A DNA stretch of 16,085 nt from an uncultured Fretibacterium sp. Lineage in GTDB: Bacteria > Synergistota > Synergistia > Synergistales > Aminobacteriaceae. Of the stretch, positions 7,591 to 14,900 are shown one piece after another. Numbering within the stretch: position 1 is the first letter of the stretch; the number at the start of each line of letters is the position of its first letter. The stretch is taken from assembly GCF_938030725.1 (NCBI RefSeq), contig NZ_CALHIQ010000168.1, forward strand, positions 1 to 16,085, written 5' to 3'. A model generated the notes under the pieces. That model was given only the letters and a program-made list of their open reading frames with translations. It had not been told where the DNA came from and ran no database searches. Made by a program: the position numbers and the translations under genes.

Positions 7591-10173
7591 ATGCTCTTTG
7601 ACGAGAAAAAACGGGCGTCGCTCCTCCGGAAGTACGAGGCGGAGAGGGAGGACCGGCAGAGGCTGTGTCGCCTCCTGGCCGTGATCTCCCTCTCCGTCAC
7701 CGCGAAGGAGATCGCGGACACGATGGACAGGACGGACTTCAAACCGACCGGAGGCAGTCGGCCCTGGAAGGTGCGGGACATCGTCCCCATGCTGGACGAG
7801 CTGGATCGATCGGGGCTCTTGCGGACCAGGGAGGTGTGGGGCAGGACGCGCTATGCGCTGGACCCCCTGCTGATCGGGCCCCTCTGGCGCGAGGCGACGC
7901 TGAGCGGGGAGTGGAAAATCCTTGACCGGGCCGTGGAGGACGTCCTGAAGCTGCGCACCCCCGCCCTCCTTCCGGGGAGGTTCAACGACGAGGCGGAGTG
8001 CGTCAGAGCCCTGCGATGGACCGCAACGCTGGAGGACGACGAGTTTTTTTTCAAGGTCTGGGCCAAAATGCTGACCTCGGAAAGCCAGTCGAGGACCCTG
8101 AGCTCGGACCATGCCATCGTCGAGGCCTTCGCCAATCCCGTGGACGAGCGGGCCCTTGAGGCCCTCCCTCCCCTCGTCGCGAACCTCGTCTTCTCCGCCC
8201 TGCTCTTCCTGACGCTCTCCGACGCCGAGGCCTACTGCCGTTCCGCGAACGCGCTCTTTCACTACGTGGCCCGCCGGGGTGGGGACTGCCCCCAGCCCTT
8301 GAGGCTGCTGTACGCCGAGCGCCTGATCCTGCACGGGCGCCTTAAGGAGGCGCGGGCCTCCCTGGACGGGGTGGAGGACGCCTCGTGCGCCTGCCTGTCG
8401 GCGCTCCTGGCCCTGTCGGAGGACGGGGACGAACGGAAGGCCCTGGACCTGATGGAGGCGGGGCTTGAGGAGCTGCGGCGCCGGGGCGCGCGGCGACCCT
8501 TCTTCGCGTCCTGGGCGGGAATGTTCTACCCCATCCTGCTCATGAAGGCGGGGGCCAGCGATGCGAAGATCAAGGGCTACCTGACGGGCGTGAAGACCTG
8601 GGGGACGTCGGAGTCCTTGAAGCCCCTGCTTCCCATGCTGAAGGCCCTTCTGAAGCTACCGGGGAAACGGGAGGACCTCGCCGCTCGCTTCAGCCTGATC
8701 GAGGACGGGCTGGCGGCCTTTCCGGGGCTGCTCCTGGCGCACTGGCTGGGCCTGGACTCGAAGGAAGCCGCGCCCGCCATCCTGAAGGCGGCGGATTGGC
8801 TGGAGGAGAGGGGGCTGACCTTCGTCAGCTCGGAGATTCGGGCGGTGTGGGGGAACGAGGCGCAGCGGCGGGCCGTGCCGCACCCCCTGAGCGACATCCT
8901 GGCGACCGGGAACGAGTGGGACCGCCTGCTGGACGCCCTGGAGAACATCGGCGAGCGCAGCGCCCCTGCCGACGCGAGAGGGGCGGACCGCCGCATCCTC
9001 TGGGAGGTGGGCTGGACGGTCTACGGCGAGCAGGACAAGGAAGTTGAGGTCCACAGCCTCGTCCCCATCGAGCAGAGCCGGCGCAAGAACGCCTGGAGCA
9101 AGGGGCGCCGCATCGCCCTCAAGCGCCTCTCGGAAACGGGGGACTCCATCGCCGGCGTCACGGAACAGGACCTGCGCGCCGCGCGGGCCATCACCCGGAT
9201 GGAGGGATACTACGGGGTGGAGTACCGCATCGACATCGAGCAGGCGCTGCTGGCCCTCGCAGGGCATCCTTTCCTGATCCGGGAGGACAGGGCGGAGCGC
9301 GTGGAGGTCCTGGAGGTGGAGCCGGTCCTTACCGTCCATCAGGAGAAGGGAGGGTGCAGGCTGCAGCTCACGCCCTACCCCTCCTCCTTTGGCACGGCCT
9401 TTCGCGTCGTGCTGGACGGGCCGAACCGCCTTGCGGTGACGCACTTCGCGCGGGAGCACCTCAGGATGGCGAGCCTCGTGGGCGAGGACGGGGTCGTGCT
9501 GCCCGACCCGATGCGGGAGAGGCTCATGGAAACCCTTGAGAAGCTGCCTCCGTCCATCGTCGTCCACTCGGACGTCGAGGGCGTGGGCAGCGGGGCGGAG
9601 GTGGTGCAGGCGGATGGCCGGATCTGCGTCCAGATCCAGCCGAACGGGGACGGCCTGGAGGTGGAGGCCGTCGTGCGCCCGCTGGGCCCGTCCGGGGCCT
9701 CCTGCCGCCCTGGGGCCGGCGGGACGACGTTCTTCGGCTCCCTGGACGGCCGCCGCGTGCAGGCCCTGCGGGACCTGCCGGGGGAGGCAGAGGCGCTGGC
9801 CGCCTTCCTCAGGGCCTGCCCTGCCCTGTCCCAGGGGGAGGAAACGCGGGAGGCCCACTGGCTCCTCATGGAGCCTGCCCTGGCGCTGGAGTTTTTGAGC
9901 CAGGTGGACGAGTTGGGCGACGCCGTCACGACGGAGTGGCCGCACGGGCAGAGCATGAAGCTCGTGGGACGCTCCGTGGAGGGCGGCAGCTTCAAGGCCT
10001 CCCTCCGGCGCTCCCAGGACTGGTTCGCCCTGTCGGGCGAGGTCCAGGTCGACGAGGGGATGGTCCTTCAGATGGGGCGGCTCATCAAGGGGCTTCAGGA
10101 GGGCTACGGCCGCTTCGTGAACCTGGGGAACGGGGAGTTCCTGCCCCTGGCGGAGGACTGGAGGCCCTGGTGA
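7591..10173 (+). CDS. SNF2-associated N-terminal protein (wHTH, helical repeats, SNF2-assoc region); separate frame from the ATPase
   Basis: The 860-residue product begins at ATG 7591 behind a purine-rich AAGGGAAAGG; the frame is open upstream only because of high GC. Residues about 22-92 look like a winged helix (TAKEIADTMDRTDF, then MLDELDRSGLLRTREVWGRT). Residues about 180-450 are helical and TPR-like (GRLKEARASLDGVEDA, ERKALDLMEAGLEELRR). Residues about 470-510 hold a W-rich strand segment ending in WSKGRRIALKRL, and about 740-860 resemble the region that precedes the ATPase core in large bacterial SNF2 proteins (GYGRFVNLGNGEFLPLAEDW). It has no ATPase motifs of its own. It ends in TGA overlapping the GTG start of the SNF2 ATPase, so the two probably act together in DNA or nucleoprotein remodelling. 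It may instead be the front half of a frameshifted single gene. Confidence 0.8.
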   Translation: MLFDEKKRASLLRKYEAEREDRQRLCRLLAVISLSVTAKEIADTMDRTDFKPTGGSRPWKVRDIVPMLDELDRSGLLRTREVWGRTRYALDPLLIGPLWREATLSGEWKILDRAVEDVLKLRTPALLPGRFNDEAECVRALRWTATLEDDEFFFKVWAKMLTSESQSRTLSSDHAIVEAFANPVDERALEALPPLVANLVFSALLFLTLSDAEAYCRSANALFHYVARRGGDCPQPLRLLYAERLILHGRLKEARASLDGVEDASCACLSALLALSEDGDERKALDLMEAGLEELRRRGARRPFFASWAGMFYPILLMKAGASDAKIKGYLTGVKTWGTSESLKPLLPMLKALLKLPGKREDLAARFSLIEDGLAAFPGLLLAHWLGLDSKEAAPAILKAADWLEERGLTFVSSEIRAVWGNEAQRRAVPHPLSDILATGNEWDRLLDALENIGERSAPADARGADRRILWEVGWTVYGEQDKEVEVHSLVPIEQSRRKNAWSKGRRIALKRLSETGDSIAGVTEQDLRAARAITRMEGYYGVEYRIDIEQALLALAGHPFLIREDRAERVEVLEVEPVLTVHQEKGGCRLQLTPYPSSFGTAFRVVLDGPNRLAVTHFAREHLRMASLVGEDGVVLPDPMRERLMETLEKLPPSIVVHSDVEGVGSGAEVVQADGRICVQIQPNGDGLEVEAVVRPLGPSGASCRPGAGGTTFFGSLDGRRVQALRDLPGEAEALAAFLRACPALSQGEETREAHWLLMEPALALEFLSQVDELGDAVTTEWPHGQSMKLVGRSVEGGSFKASLRRSQDWFALSGEVQVDEGMVLQMGRLIKGLQEGYGRFVNLGNGEFLPLAEDWRPW
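10160..10173 (+). promoter_or_regulatory. RBS and GTGA stop/start overlap coupling the two SNF2 genes
   Basis: GGAGG at 10160-10164, a 5-base spacer, then GTG at 10170-10172 overlapping the TGA stop at 10171-10173 of the upstream frame. This is the classic geometry for termination-reinitiation. A second GGAGG at 10152-10156 lies 13 bases from the GTG. No canonical X-XXY-YYZ slippery heptamer is seen before the stop, which argues against a programmed -1 frameshift as the way of joining the two products. Confidence 0.6.
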
Positions 10174-11720
10174 AGCTGGGCGACATGCGGGGCGAGGAGG
10201 TTCGCCTGCCGCCCCTGGCGGCGGGGCTTGCCGAGGAGCTCCTCGATGGGGCCGGACAGGTGGACGCGGACCCGGAGTGGCGGGCCGACTGTCGGCGCAT
10301 CAAGGAGGCCCAGAAGCTCGTGCCCCAGGTGCCCTCCACGCTGCGGGGCGAGCTGCGGGACTACCAGCAGGAGGGCTTTCGCTGGCTCATGCGCCTGGCC
10401 CACTGGGGCGCCGGGGCCTGTCTGGCGGACGACATGGGCCTCGGCAAGACGATCCAGACGCTGGCCCTGCTGGTGGCCCGCGGCCCGGAGGGCCCCTCCC
10501 TCGTGGTGGCCCCGACCTCCGTCTGCCCCAACTGGGCGGACGAGGCCCGGCGCTTCGCGCCGACCCTGAACGTGAAGGAGCTGAAGCAGGCCGGCCGCGA
10601 CGAGGTCCTGGCGGGTCTGGCCCCCATGGACCTCCTGGTCCTGAGCTACGGCCTCCTTCAGAGCGAGCGGGTCCGCCTGTCGAAGGTCCCGTGGAACGTC
10701 GTCGTGCTGGACGAGGCCCAGGCCATCAAGAACATGGGGGCCAAGCGCTCCCTGGCCGCGATGAAGCTCAACGGCCGATTCCGCGTCGCCACGACGGGGA
10801 CGCCCATCGAGAACCAGTTGAGCGAGCTGTGGAACATCTTCCGCTTCCTGAACCCAGGTTACCTTGGCTCGGCGGAGAGCTTCAGCCGCCGCTTTGCCGT
10901 GCCCATCGAACGGGACGGGGATCGGGTGGCCCGGCAGCAGCTCCGGCGCATGATCCGCCCCTTCATCCTGCGGCGCACCAAGGACGAGGTCCTGAACGAG
11001 CTGCCGGAGAAGACGGAGATCACCCTGACGGTGGACCTGAACGAGAAGGAATGGAGCTTCTACGAGGCGCTGAGGCGGAAGACGCTTGAGGACTTTGCCG
11101 CGGGGCCGGAGCCCGCGGAGAAGATCCACGTCTTCGCGGCGCTGATGAAGCTCAGGCGCGCCTGCTGCAACGTGGTCCTGGCGGGCAGCCCTGCGGAGAT
11201 GCCCTCGGCGAAGCTGGAGGCCTTCGCGGACCTGTTGGGCGAGGTGCGCGGCGGCGGGCACAAGGCCCTGGTCTTCAGCCAGTTCGTCGATCACCTGGCC
11301 ATCCTGCGGGACTGGCTGACGGAGCGGGGGATCCCCTTCCAGTACCTCGACGGCGCGACACCCCCGGAGGACCGGAGGCGGCGCGTGGCGGCCTTCCAGG
11401 CGGGGGAGGGCGACTGCTTCCTCATCAGCCTGAGGGCCGGCGGGACGGGGCTGAACCTGACGGCGGCGGACTGCGTCATCCACATGGACCCCTGGTGGAA
11501 CCCCGCCGTGGAGGAGCAGGCCTCCGACCGCGCCCACCGCATCGGACAGACCCGGCCCGTGACAGTGTACCGCATCGTGGCCCGCGGCACCATAGAGGAG
11601 AAGATCGTGGCGCTGCACGCCTGGAAGCGTGACCTGGCCGACGGGCTCCTGGAGGACAGCGGCCGCGCCGTGAAGCTCTCCGCGGAGGAGCTGCTGAACC
11701 TCATCCGCGACCCGTCCTGA
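10170..11720 (+). CDS. SNF2-family ATPase / helicase core
   Basis: A superfamily 2 Swi2/Snf2 motor of 516 residues. Motif I is DDMGLGKT (87-94), motif Ia VVAPTSVCPNW (112-122), motif II DEAQ (181-184), motif III TTGTPIENQLSELW (208-221). In the second RecA lobe, KALVFSQFVDHL (365-376), the motif V region SLRAGGTGLNL (420-430) and motif VI DRAHRIGQTRPV (453-464) are intact. Such proteins translocate along duplex DNA and remodel nucleoprotein; they rarely unwind strands. The GTG at 10170 is chosen for its GGAGG and stop-codon overlap; ATG at 10185 is possible but lacks an RBS. The core lacks the long N-terminal region normally fused to it, which is encoded by the gene just upstream in another frame. 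Residues 1-55 still resemble the linker between these parts. Confidence 0.92.
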   Translation: MKLGDMRGEEVRLPPLAAGLAEELLDGAGQVDADPEWRADCRRIKEAQKLVPQVPSTLRGELRDYQQEGFRWLMRLAHWGAGACLADDMGLGKTIQTLALLVARGPEGPSLVVAPTSVCPNWADEARRFAPTLNVKELKQAGRDEVLAGLAPMDLLVLSYGLLQSERVRLSKVPWNVVVLDEAQAIKNMGAKRSLAAMKLNGRFRVATTGTPIENQLSELWNIFRFLNPGYLGSAESFSRRFAVPIERDGDRVARQQLRRMIRPFILRRTKDEVLNELPEKTEITLTVDLNEKEWSFYEALRRKTLEDFAAGPEPAEKIHVFAALMKLRRACCNVVLAGSPAEMPSAKLEAFADLLGEVRGGGHKALVFSQFVDHLAILRDWLTERGIPFQYLDGATPPEDRRRRVAAFQAGEGDCFLISLRAGGTGLNLTAADCVIHMDPWWNPAVEEQASDRAHRIGQTRPVTVYRIVARGTIEEKIVALHAWKRDLADGLLEDSGRAVKLSAEELLNLIRDPS

Positions 11721-11760
11721 GGACGGTCAACCGCAGGCCGCGCGAAGGGGGCGCAGCCCC

Positions 11761-11772
11761 ATAGATATAGAT
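11761..11772 (+). repeat. A/T-rich tandem ATAGAT repeat before the MBL gene
   Basis: ATAGAT occurs twice in tandem in an otherwise GC-rich region, just before the AGGTGG ribosome binding site of the MBL gene. It could include a weak -10 box (TATAGA at 11766-11771) or simply keep the RBS unstructured. No -35 hexamer is evident. Confidence 0.25.
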
Positions 11773-11789
11773 AAAGGTGGTTTTTTGCG

Positions 11790-12608
11790 ATGATGAAGCT
11801 GACGGTCCTTGTGGACAACTGGGTCACGACGCCCAGGGCGGGGCTTCTGGGGGAGTGGGGGTACTCGGCCCTCCTGACGACGCCGTCGGGCAGCCTCCTG
11901 ATCGACACGGGGGAAACGGGGCACACGCTCCTGAACAACATGCGGGTCCTGGGGCTCTCGCCGGAGTCGGTGGACTGCGTGGCGCTGAGCCACGGCCACA
12001 ACGACCACGCAGGAGGCCTCCCCGCCTTTCTGGAGGCCGCGCCCCAGGTTCGGGACCGCGTCTTTGCCTCGCCCCTGGCTGTGAGGGAGCGCTTCGAGGG
12101 GCAGGACCTGAGCCCCGCCGGCGGGGCCGTGCTGCGGGAGGTGCCGCTGCGGCCGGTTCAGGGGGCCGTTGAGCTGCTGCCGGGCGTCTTCGCCTTCGAC
12201 GTCCCCCCCGAGGGCCGCGACCCGCGCTACGCCTCCCGCGGCCTCATGTACGAGCGCGGGGAGGACGGAACGGTCCGTCCGGACACCTTCGCCGACGACC
12301 TGTCCTTCCTGGTCCGCGGACCCAGGGGATGGGCGCTGCTCCTGGGGTGCGCCCACGCGGCGCTGCCCAACATCGTCGCGCGCGTCCGGGACCTCTTCGG
12401 CGTGGAGCAGTTCGATCTGGTGGCTGGCGGCGCGCACATGATGAGCCTCGCGCCGGAGGAGGTGGAGGATTGGGTGGCGCTCATGGCCTCGTGGCGCGTG
12501 AGGCGATGGCGCCTGAACCACTGCACGGGCTTCCACTCCGCCGCGCGCCTGGCGCAGGCGCACCCGGATACGGACTGGGCCGGCGTCGGCTCGGAGCTCG
12601 CGCTCTAG
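11790..12608 (+). CDS. MBL-fold metallohydrolase (COG1237-like)
   Basis: This 272-residue protein has the metallo-beta-lactamase motif SHGHNDHAGG (67-76), supplying H68, H70, D72 and H73, after the IDTG strand at 38-41. GCAH (186-189) and NHCTG (243-247) match the later metal and substrate motifs of the stand-alone MBL subfamily related to archaeal dihydropterin ribofuranosylaminobenzene phosphate synthase. Bacterial members are mostly of unknown substrate. A dinuclear zinc or iron hydrolase in the cytoplasm is expected, as no signal peptide is seen. AGGTGG with a 9-base spacer supports the ATG at 11790; the next codon is also ATG. The gene follows the SNF2 ATPase by 69 bases and is the last gene before the shared terminator. 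The wider gap and A/T-rich leader leave room for a separate promoter. Confidence 0.87.
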   Translation: MMKLTVLVDNWVTTPRAGLLGEWGYSALLTTPSGSLLIDTGETGHTLLNNMRVLGLSPESVDCVALSHGHNDHAGGLPAFLEAAPQVRDRVFASPLAVRERFEGQDLSPAGGAVLREVPLRPVQGAVELLPGVFAFDVPPEGRDPRYASRGLMYERGEDGTVRPDTFADDLSFLVRGPRGWALLLGCAHAALPNIVARVRDLFGVEQFDLVAGGAHMMSLAPEEVEDWVALMASWRVRRWRLNHCTGFHSAARLAQAHPDTDWAGVGSELAL

Positions 12609-12666
12609 CCCGTCCTGGGGCAGTCGGGGCTCCGGCGGGGGCTGACGTTCGAGAGAGGCAAGAAGA

Positions 12667-12686
12667 GCGGGGCCGCGCGGCCCCGC
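12667..12686. terminator. probable bidirectional terminator between the MBL gene and hpf
   Basis: A perfect 8-bp GC stem (GCGGGGCC 12667-12674 and GGCCCCGC 12679-12686, loop GCGC) lies between two convergent genes, 58 bases after the MBL stop and 48 bases after the hpf stop. On the plus strand CCCTTTGGTTTCAATTGTT follows; on the minus strand CTCTTCTTG follows. The T-tracts are interrupted but present on both sides. Confidence 0.7.
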
Positions 12687-12713
12687 CCTTTGGTTTCAAT
12701 TGTTCAAGTTATT

Positions 12714-12730
12714 GTTAAAGCCGTTAAAGC
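12714..12730. repeat. short direct repeat of GTTAAAGC
   Basis: GTTAAAGC occurs at 12714-12721 and again at 12723-12730, just before the 3' end of hpf. It is an A/T-richer patch downstream of the shared hairpin. No function is apparent. Confidence 0.3.
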
Positions 12731-12734
12731 GGGT

Positions 12735-13271
12735 TCAGCGCACCGGCTCCAACAGGCCGTAGTCGCTGGTCCGGCGCTTGTAGACGACGTTGACGTCGCC
12801 GGTCTCCGCGTTCTGGAACATGAAGAACGAGTGTCCGACGAGCTCCATCTGCATGGCGGCTTCTTCAGGGCTCATGGGCTGGACGGGGATCTTCTTCACC
12901 TTCTCGATCACCGGCACGTCGCTGGCCACAGGCTCCTGCCCCTCCTCCAGGTTGAAGGAGAAGTCGGCACCGCCCTTGAACTGCCCCTTGTCCTTGAGGT
13001 AGGAGTTGTAGCGCTTGATGCGGCGCTCCAGGTTCTTCAGCGACAGGTCGAAGGCCCTGCGCGGCTCCGTGGCGTTCTCCTCGGCGCGGAGGATCACCCC
13101 GTTGGCGTTCGCGGTGGTCTCAATGTTGAAGTTGCCCTTGTGGTGGCTGACGACGATCTGGCAGTTCTGGATCTTGTCGAAGAACTTCTCCAGCTTGGAC
13201 ATCTTGGAGTCCATGTAGTCCCGAAGCTTGCTGTCGATCTCCGTTCCACGCTGTACAAAACGTACTTCCAT
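12735..13271 (-). CDS. hpf: ribosome hibernation promoting factor, long form
   Basis: This 178-residue protein has an N-terminal HPF/YfiA (RaiA-like) domain (about 1-100: MEVRFVQRGTEIDSKLRDYM, then VSHHKGNFNIETTANANG and EPRRAFDLSLKNLERRIKRY). A C-terminal dimerisation domain (about 125-178) ends in NAETGDVNVVYKRRTSDYGLLEP, the signature of long HPF, which joins 70S ribosomes into 100S dimers in stationary phase. The ATG at 13271 is preferred because GGAGG lies 9 bases upstream and homology begins there; the frame is open to 13418 but that extra part has no family resemblance. A candidate extended -10 promoter lies about 90 bases upstream. It is convergent with the MBL gene and follows holA by 210 bases. 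Confidence 0.95.
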   Translation of the reverse strand: MEVRFVQRGTEIDSKLRDYMDSKMSKLEKFFDKIQNCQIVVSHHKGNFNIETTANANGVILRAEENATEPRRAFDLSLKNLERRIKRYNSYLKDKGQFKGGADFSFNLEEGQEPVASDVPVIEKVKKIPVQPMSPEEAAMQMELVGHSFFMFQNAETGDVNVVYKRRTSDYGLLEPVR

Positions 13272-13359
13272 CGAACTTCGCCTCCGTTTCGCAGAAAACA
13301 GGTAAGGTTGAGAGCGGTTCGCTGACCGCGTGGGGGGCGTCTGCCTCCCGCTTCGTTCC

Positions 13360-13368
13360 ATTGTAGCA
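13360..13368 (-). promoter_or_regulatory. candidate extended -10 promoter of hpf
   Basis: The minus strand reads TGCTACAAT, an extended -10 (TG, one base, TACAAT at 13365-13360) about 90 bases before the hpf ATG. The -35 region is not recognisable, as expected for an extended -10 promoter. It lies directly after the holA downstream region, so hpf can be controlled separately. Confidence 0.5.
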
Positions 13369-13375
13369 TAAAAGC

Positions 13376-13394
13376 GGGGCAAAAGCGCCGCCCC
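13376..13394 (-). terminator. weak terminator-like hairpin downstream of holA
   Basis: On the minus strand GGGGC (13394-13390) pairs with GCCCC (13380-13376) across a 9-base loop and is followed by GCTTTTATG. It is a short stem with a 4-T tract, placed about 90 bases after holA and just before the hpf promoter. It may reduce read-through. Confidence 0.3.
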
Positions 13395-13481
13395 CACGGT
13401 GGAACGGCAAGGCGGCACCAGCCAGCCTCATGCCATACCCTAAGAGTCCGTTTGTCTGCACCGGCCTGCGCTCAGGGGCCG

Positions 13482-14447
13482 TCAGCGCCGGGAGGTGGGT
13501 GCCCGCTGAGGGCTTTGTTTCCCCGCCAGCAGGTCCCAGACGATCAGCTCGAAGCCCGGCCAGCCCTGGGCGGCGGAGGTCTTCTCTGCGAAGGAGAGCC
13601 GAACAGCCCGCAGCATGAAGTCCTTGACGGCCTCCGCCCCGAAGAGGCGCAGGGCCCCCCGCGCCATGCGCATCGCGTACTCCCGGTTCGCGCCGGCGGC
13701 CGCAGCGGCCTGGGCCTCGTTTTCCGGAAAGGAGGCGATGTAGAGCGCCGGGCGCAGGCGGTTGCAGAGCGCCGTGAGGACGGGCAGCAGGGGGTCCCGC
13801 GACAGGCGGCTCAGCGCACGGACTACGTCCGGGGCGTTGCCCGCGCATACGCCGTCCAGGAACGTCAGGAGCGCCCTCCCTCCCTCGTCGAACGAGAGGG
13901 CGCGGACGTCCGTCAGCGCGATCTCCCTCCCGTCGGCGTAGAGCGCCAGCTTGGCGAGCTCGCTCCGCAGCTCCTCCGTGGACTCGATGGACTCCCCCAG
14001 GAGGAGGGCCGCGTCCGGCGCCAAGTGCCAGCCCTTTTCCTGAGCCAGCTTCAGGAGCCAGTCCTTCCGCTTCCAGGGGGGGACGGAGGCCTCTGCCTTC
14101 AGGAAGTGGACCTTCTTGAGGGCCAGCACCTCTTTGGAAAAGACCTTCCTGGCCTCCCCGCCGAAGGTGGCGACGATAACGGCGTCCGCTTCGGGTCCCT
14201 CCAGGGAGCCGGCCAGCCCGTCGGGGAAGGCCCCCAGGGCCTCGCACCCCTCCGCGACGACGGCCTCCCGCGCGGAGAAGAGCCCGCGGCTGCCCACCCG
14301 TTCCAGGAGGGCGCGCCAGTCGGGGAAGGTCCCGTCGGCGTCGAACTTTCCCGACACCTGGCGGTCCTCCCGCGTCAGGGCCGTCAGCGTTTCCTCCAGC
14401 TGACGCCGCTGCCCCTCGTGGCCCTCGATGACGATCAAGTGCGGCAT
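13482..14447 (-). CDS. holA: DNA polymerase III subunit delta
   Basis: The 321-residue product matches the delta clamp-loader subunit in length and domain order. An N-terminal RecA-like lobe (PHLIVIEGHEGQRRQLEETL, 2-21) is followed by a middle domain (VPPWKRKDWLLKLAQEKGW, about 122-140) and a helical collar at the C-terminus (LLPVLTALCNRLRPALYIA; FELIVWDLLAGKQ). Delta opens the beta clamp within the DnaX complex and has no ATPase motifs, consistent with the absence of a Walker A here. GGAGG six bases before the ATG at 14447 fixes the start. Many bacteria place holA next to comEC and rpsT; neither is visible here, and hpf lies downstream instead. No clear promoter is seen upstream. Confidence 0.87.
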   Translation of the reverse strand: MPHLIVIEGHEGQRRQLEETLTALTREDRQVSGKFDADGTFPDWRALLERVGSRGLFSAREAVVAEGCEALGAFPDGLAGSLEGPEADAVIVATFGGEARKVFSKEVLALKKVHFLKAEASVPPWKRKDWLLKLAQEKGWHLAPDAALLLGESIESTEELRSELAKLALYADGREIALTDVRALSFDEGGRALLTFLDGVCAGNAPDVVRALSRLSRDPLLPVLTALCNRLRPALYIASFPENEAQAAAAAGANREYAMRMARGALRLFGAEAVKDFMLRAVRLSFAEKTSAAQGWPGFELIVWDLLAGKQSPQRAPTSRR

Positions 14448-14643
14448 GACCCGCCTCCTCGTAGACTAAGGTAATGGGCCCCCAACGTGGCAGGCTCCTT
14501 TCGGGTTCGCTCGGAAAATGAACGTGAAGCAATACAGAGAAGCGCTGACTAATGGTTGAGCGATCACTGAGGGCATCTTGGCGGGTATCCTTCAGCGCCT
14601 CCCTGAAATTTTAACATGGGGCTGCATCCCCTTGGAGGAGGCC

Positions 14644-14748
14644 ATGCGGTTGATCTCCCTCAACGATTTAGCCAGCGTTCCCACAGGTATTCTAACACCG
14701 TTATTTTCGCGGGGGTCCGCGGGACGAGGGCACTTCGGCTCTCCGTGA
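14644..14748 (+). CDS. possible 34-residue peptide
   Basis: ATG at 14644 is preceded by GGAGG with a 5-base spacer (CTTGGAGGAGGCC) and opens a 34-codon frame ending in TGA. The start reads MRLISLNDLASVPTGILTPL, moderately hydrophobic, and the end is Gly/Arg-rich. No family is recognised. The ribosome site is the only strong support, and GGAGG-like strings are frequent in this genome. It could equally be part of an RNA or a leader of the downstream secreted-protein gene. Confidence 0.2.
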   Translation: MRLISLNDLASVPTGILTPLFSRGSAGRGHFGSP

Positions 14749-14839
14749 GAATTAGGCCAGGTGCCCCTTTCCCAGTCCCCATCAAACGCATTTGTGCCGA
14801 AGGCGTTTTCGGGGTAAGGTATTCGCGTGGACGACGGAG

Positions 14840-14873
14840 GTCGACCGCTACAGTCTATATGAAAGCGGTTGAC
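14840..14873. promoter_or_regulatory. inverted repeat, candidate operator or leader hairpin upstream of the Synergist-CTERM gene
   Basis: GTCGACCGCT (14840-14849) pairs with AGCGGTTGAC (14864-14873) over ten positions, one of them G-T, around a 14-base A/T-rich centre that includes TATATG (14856-14861). It ends 27 bases before the ATG at 14901. The TATATG could be a -10 box inside an operator, or the repeat could be a hairpin in the leader mRNA. Confidence 0.4.
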
Positions 14874-14900
14874 GACGAGGGGAGGAACAGGAGGTCTATC

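Larger units (their letters stand above)
14448..14900. other. 453-base gap without a convincing gene
   Basis: This stretch between divergent holA and the Synergist-CTERM gene is visibly less GC-rich than the rest. It holds a short SD-led ORF (14644-14748), an inverted repeat (14840-14873), and a minus-strand frame ending at 14592 whose last 37 codons read like protein but have no start with an RBS. It should contain the promoters of both flanking genes; no consensus -35/-10 pair is obvious. A small RNA or a decayed gene are both possible. Confidence 0.6.

Noticed and set aside
9936..10169. upstream extension of the SNF2 ATPase frame
   Set aside because: Residues before the GTG at 10170 are Gly/Arg-rich shadow sequence of the overlapping SNF2-associated gene and lack resemblance to SNF2 proteins.
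10140..10175. programmed -1 frameshift joining the SNF2 halves
   Set aside because: No X-XXY-YYZ slippery heptamer in the correct phase precedes the stop. The GGAGG-GTGA geometry explains expression by reinitiation.
13272..13418. 49-residue N-terminal extension of hpf
   Set aside because: The extension covers the candidate promoter, lacks homology, and the internal ATG at 13271 has an ideal GGAGG.
14740..14775. tRNA-like 3' end; translation VRIRPGAPF resembles those from tRNA genes
   Set aside because: There is no GTTCRA T-loop, matching acceptor stem or cloverleaf on either strand.
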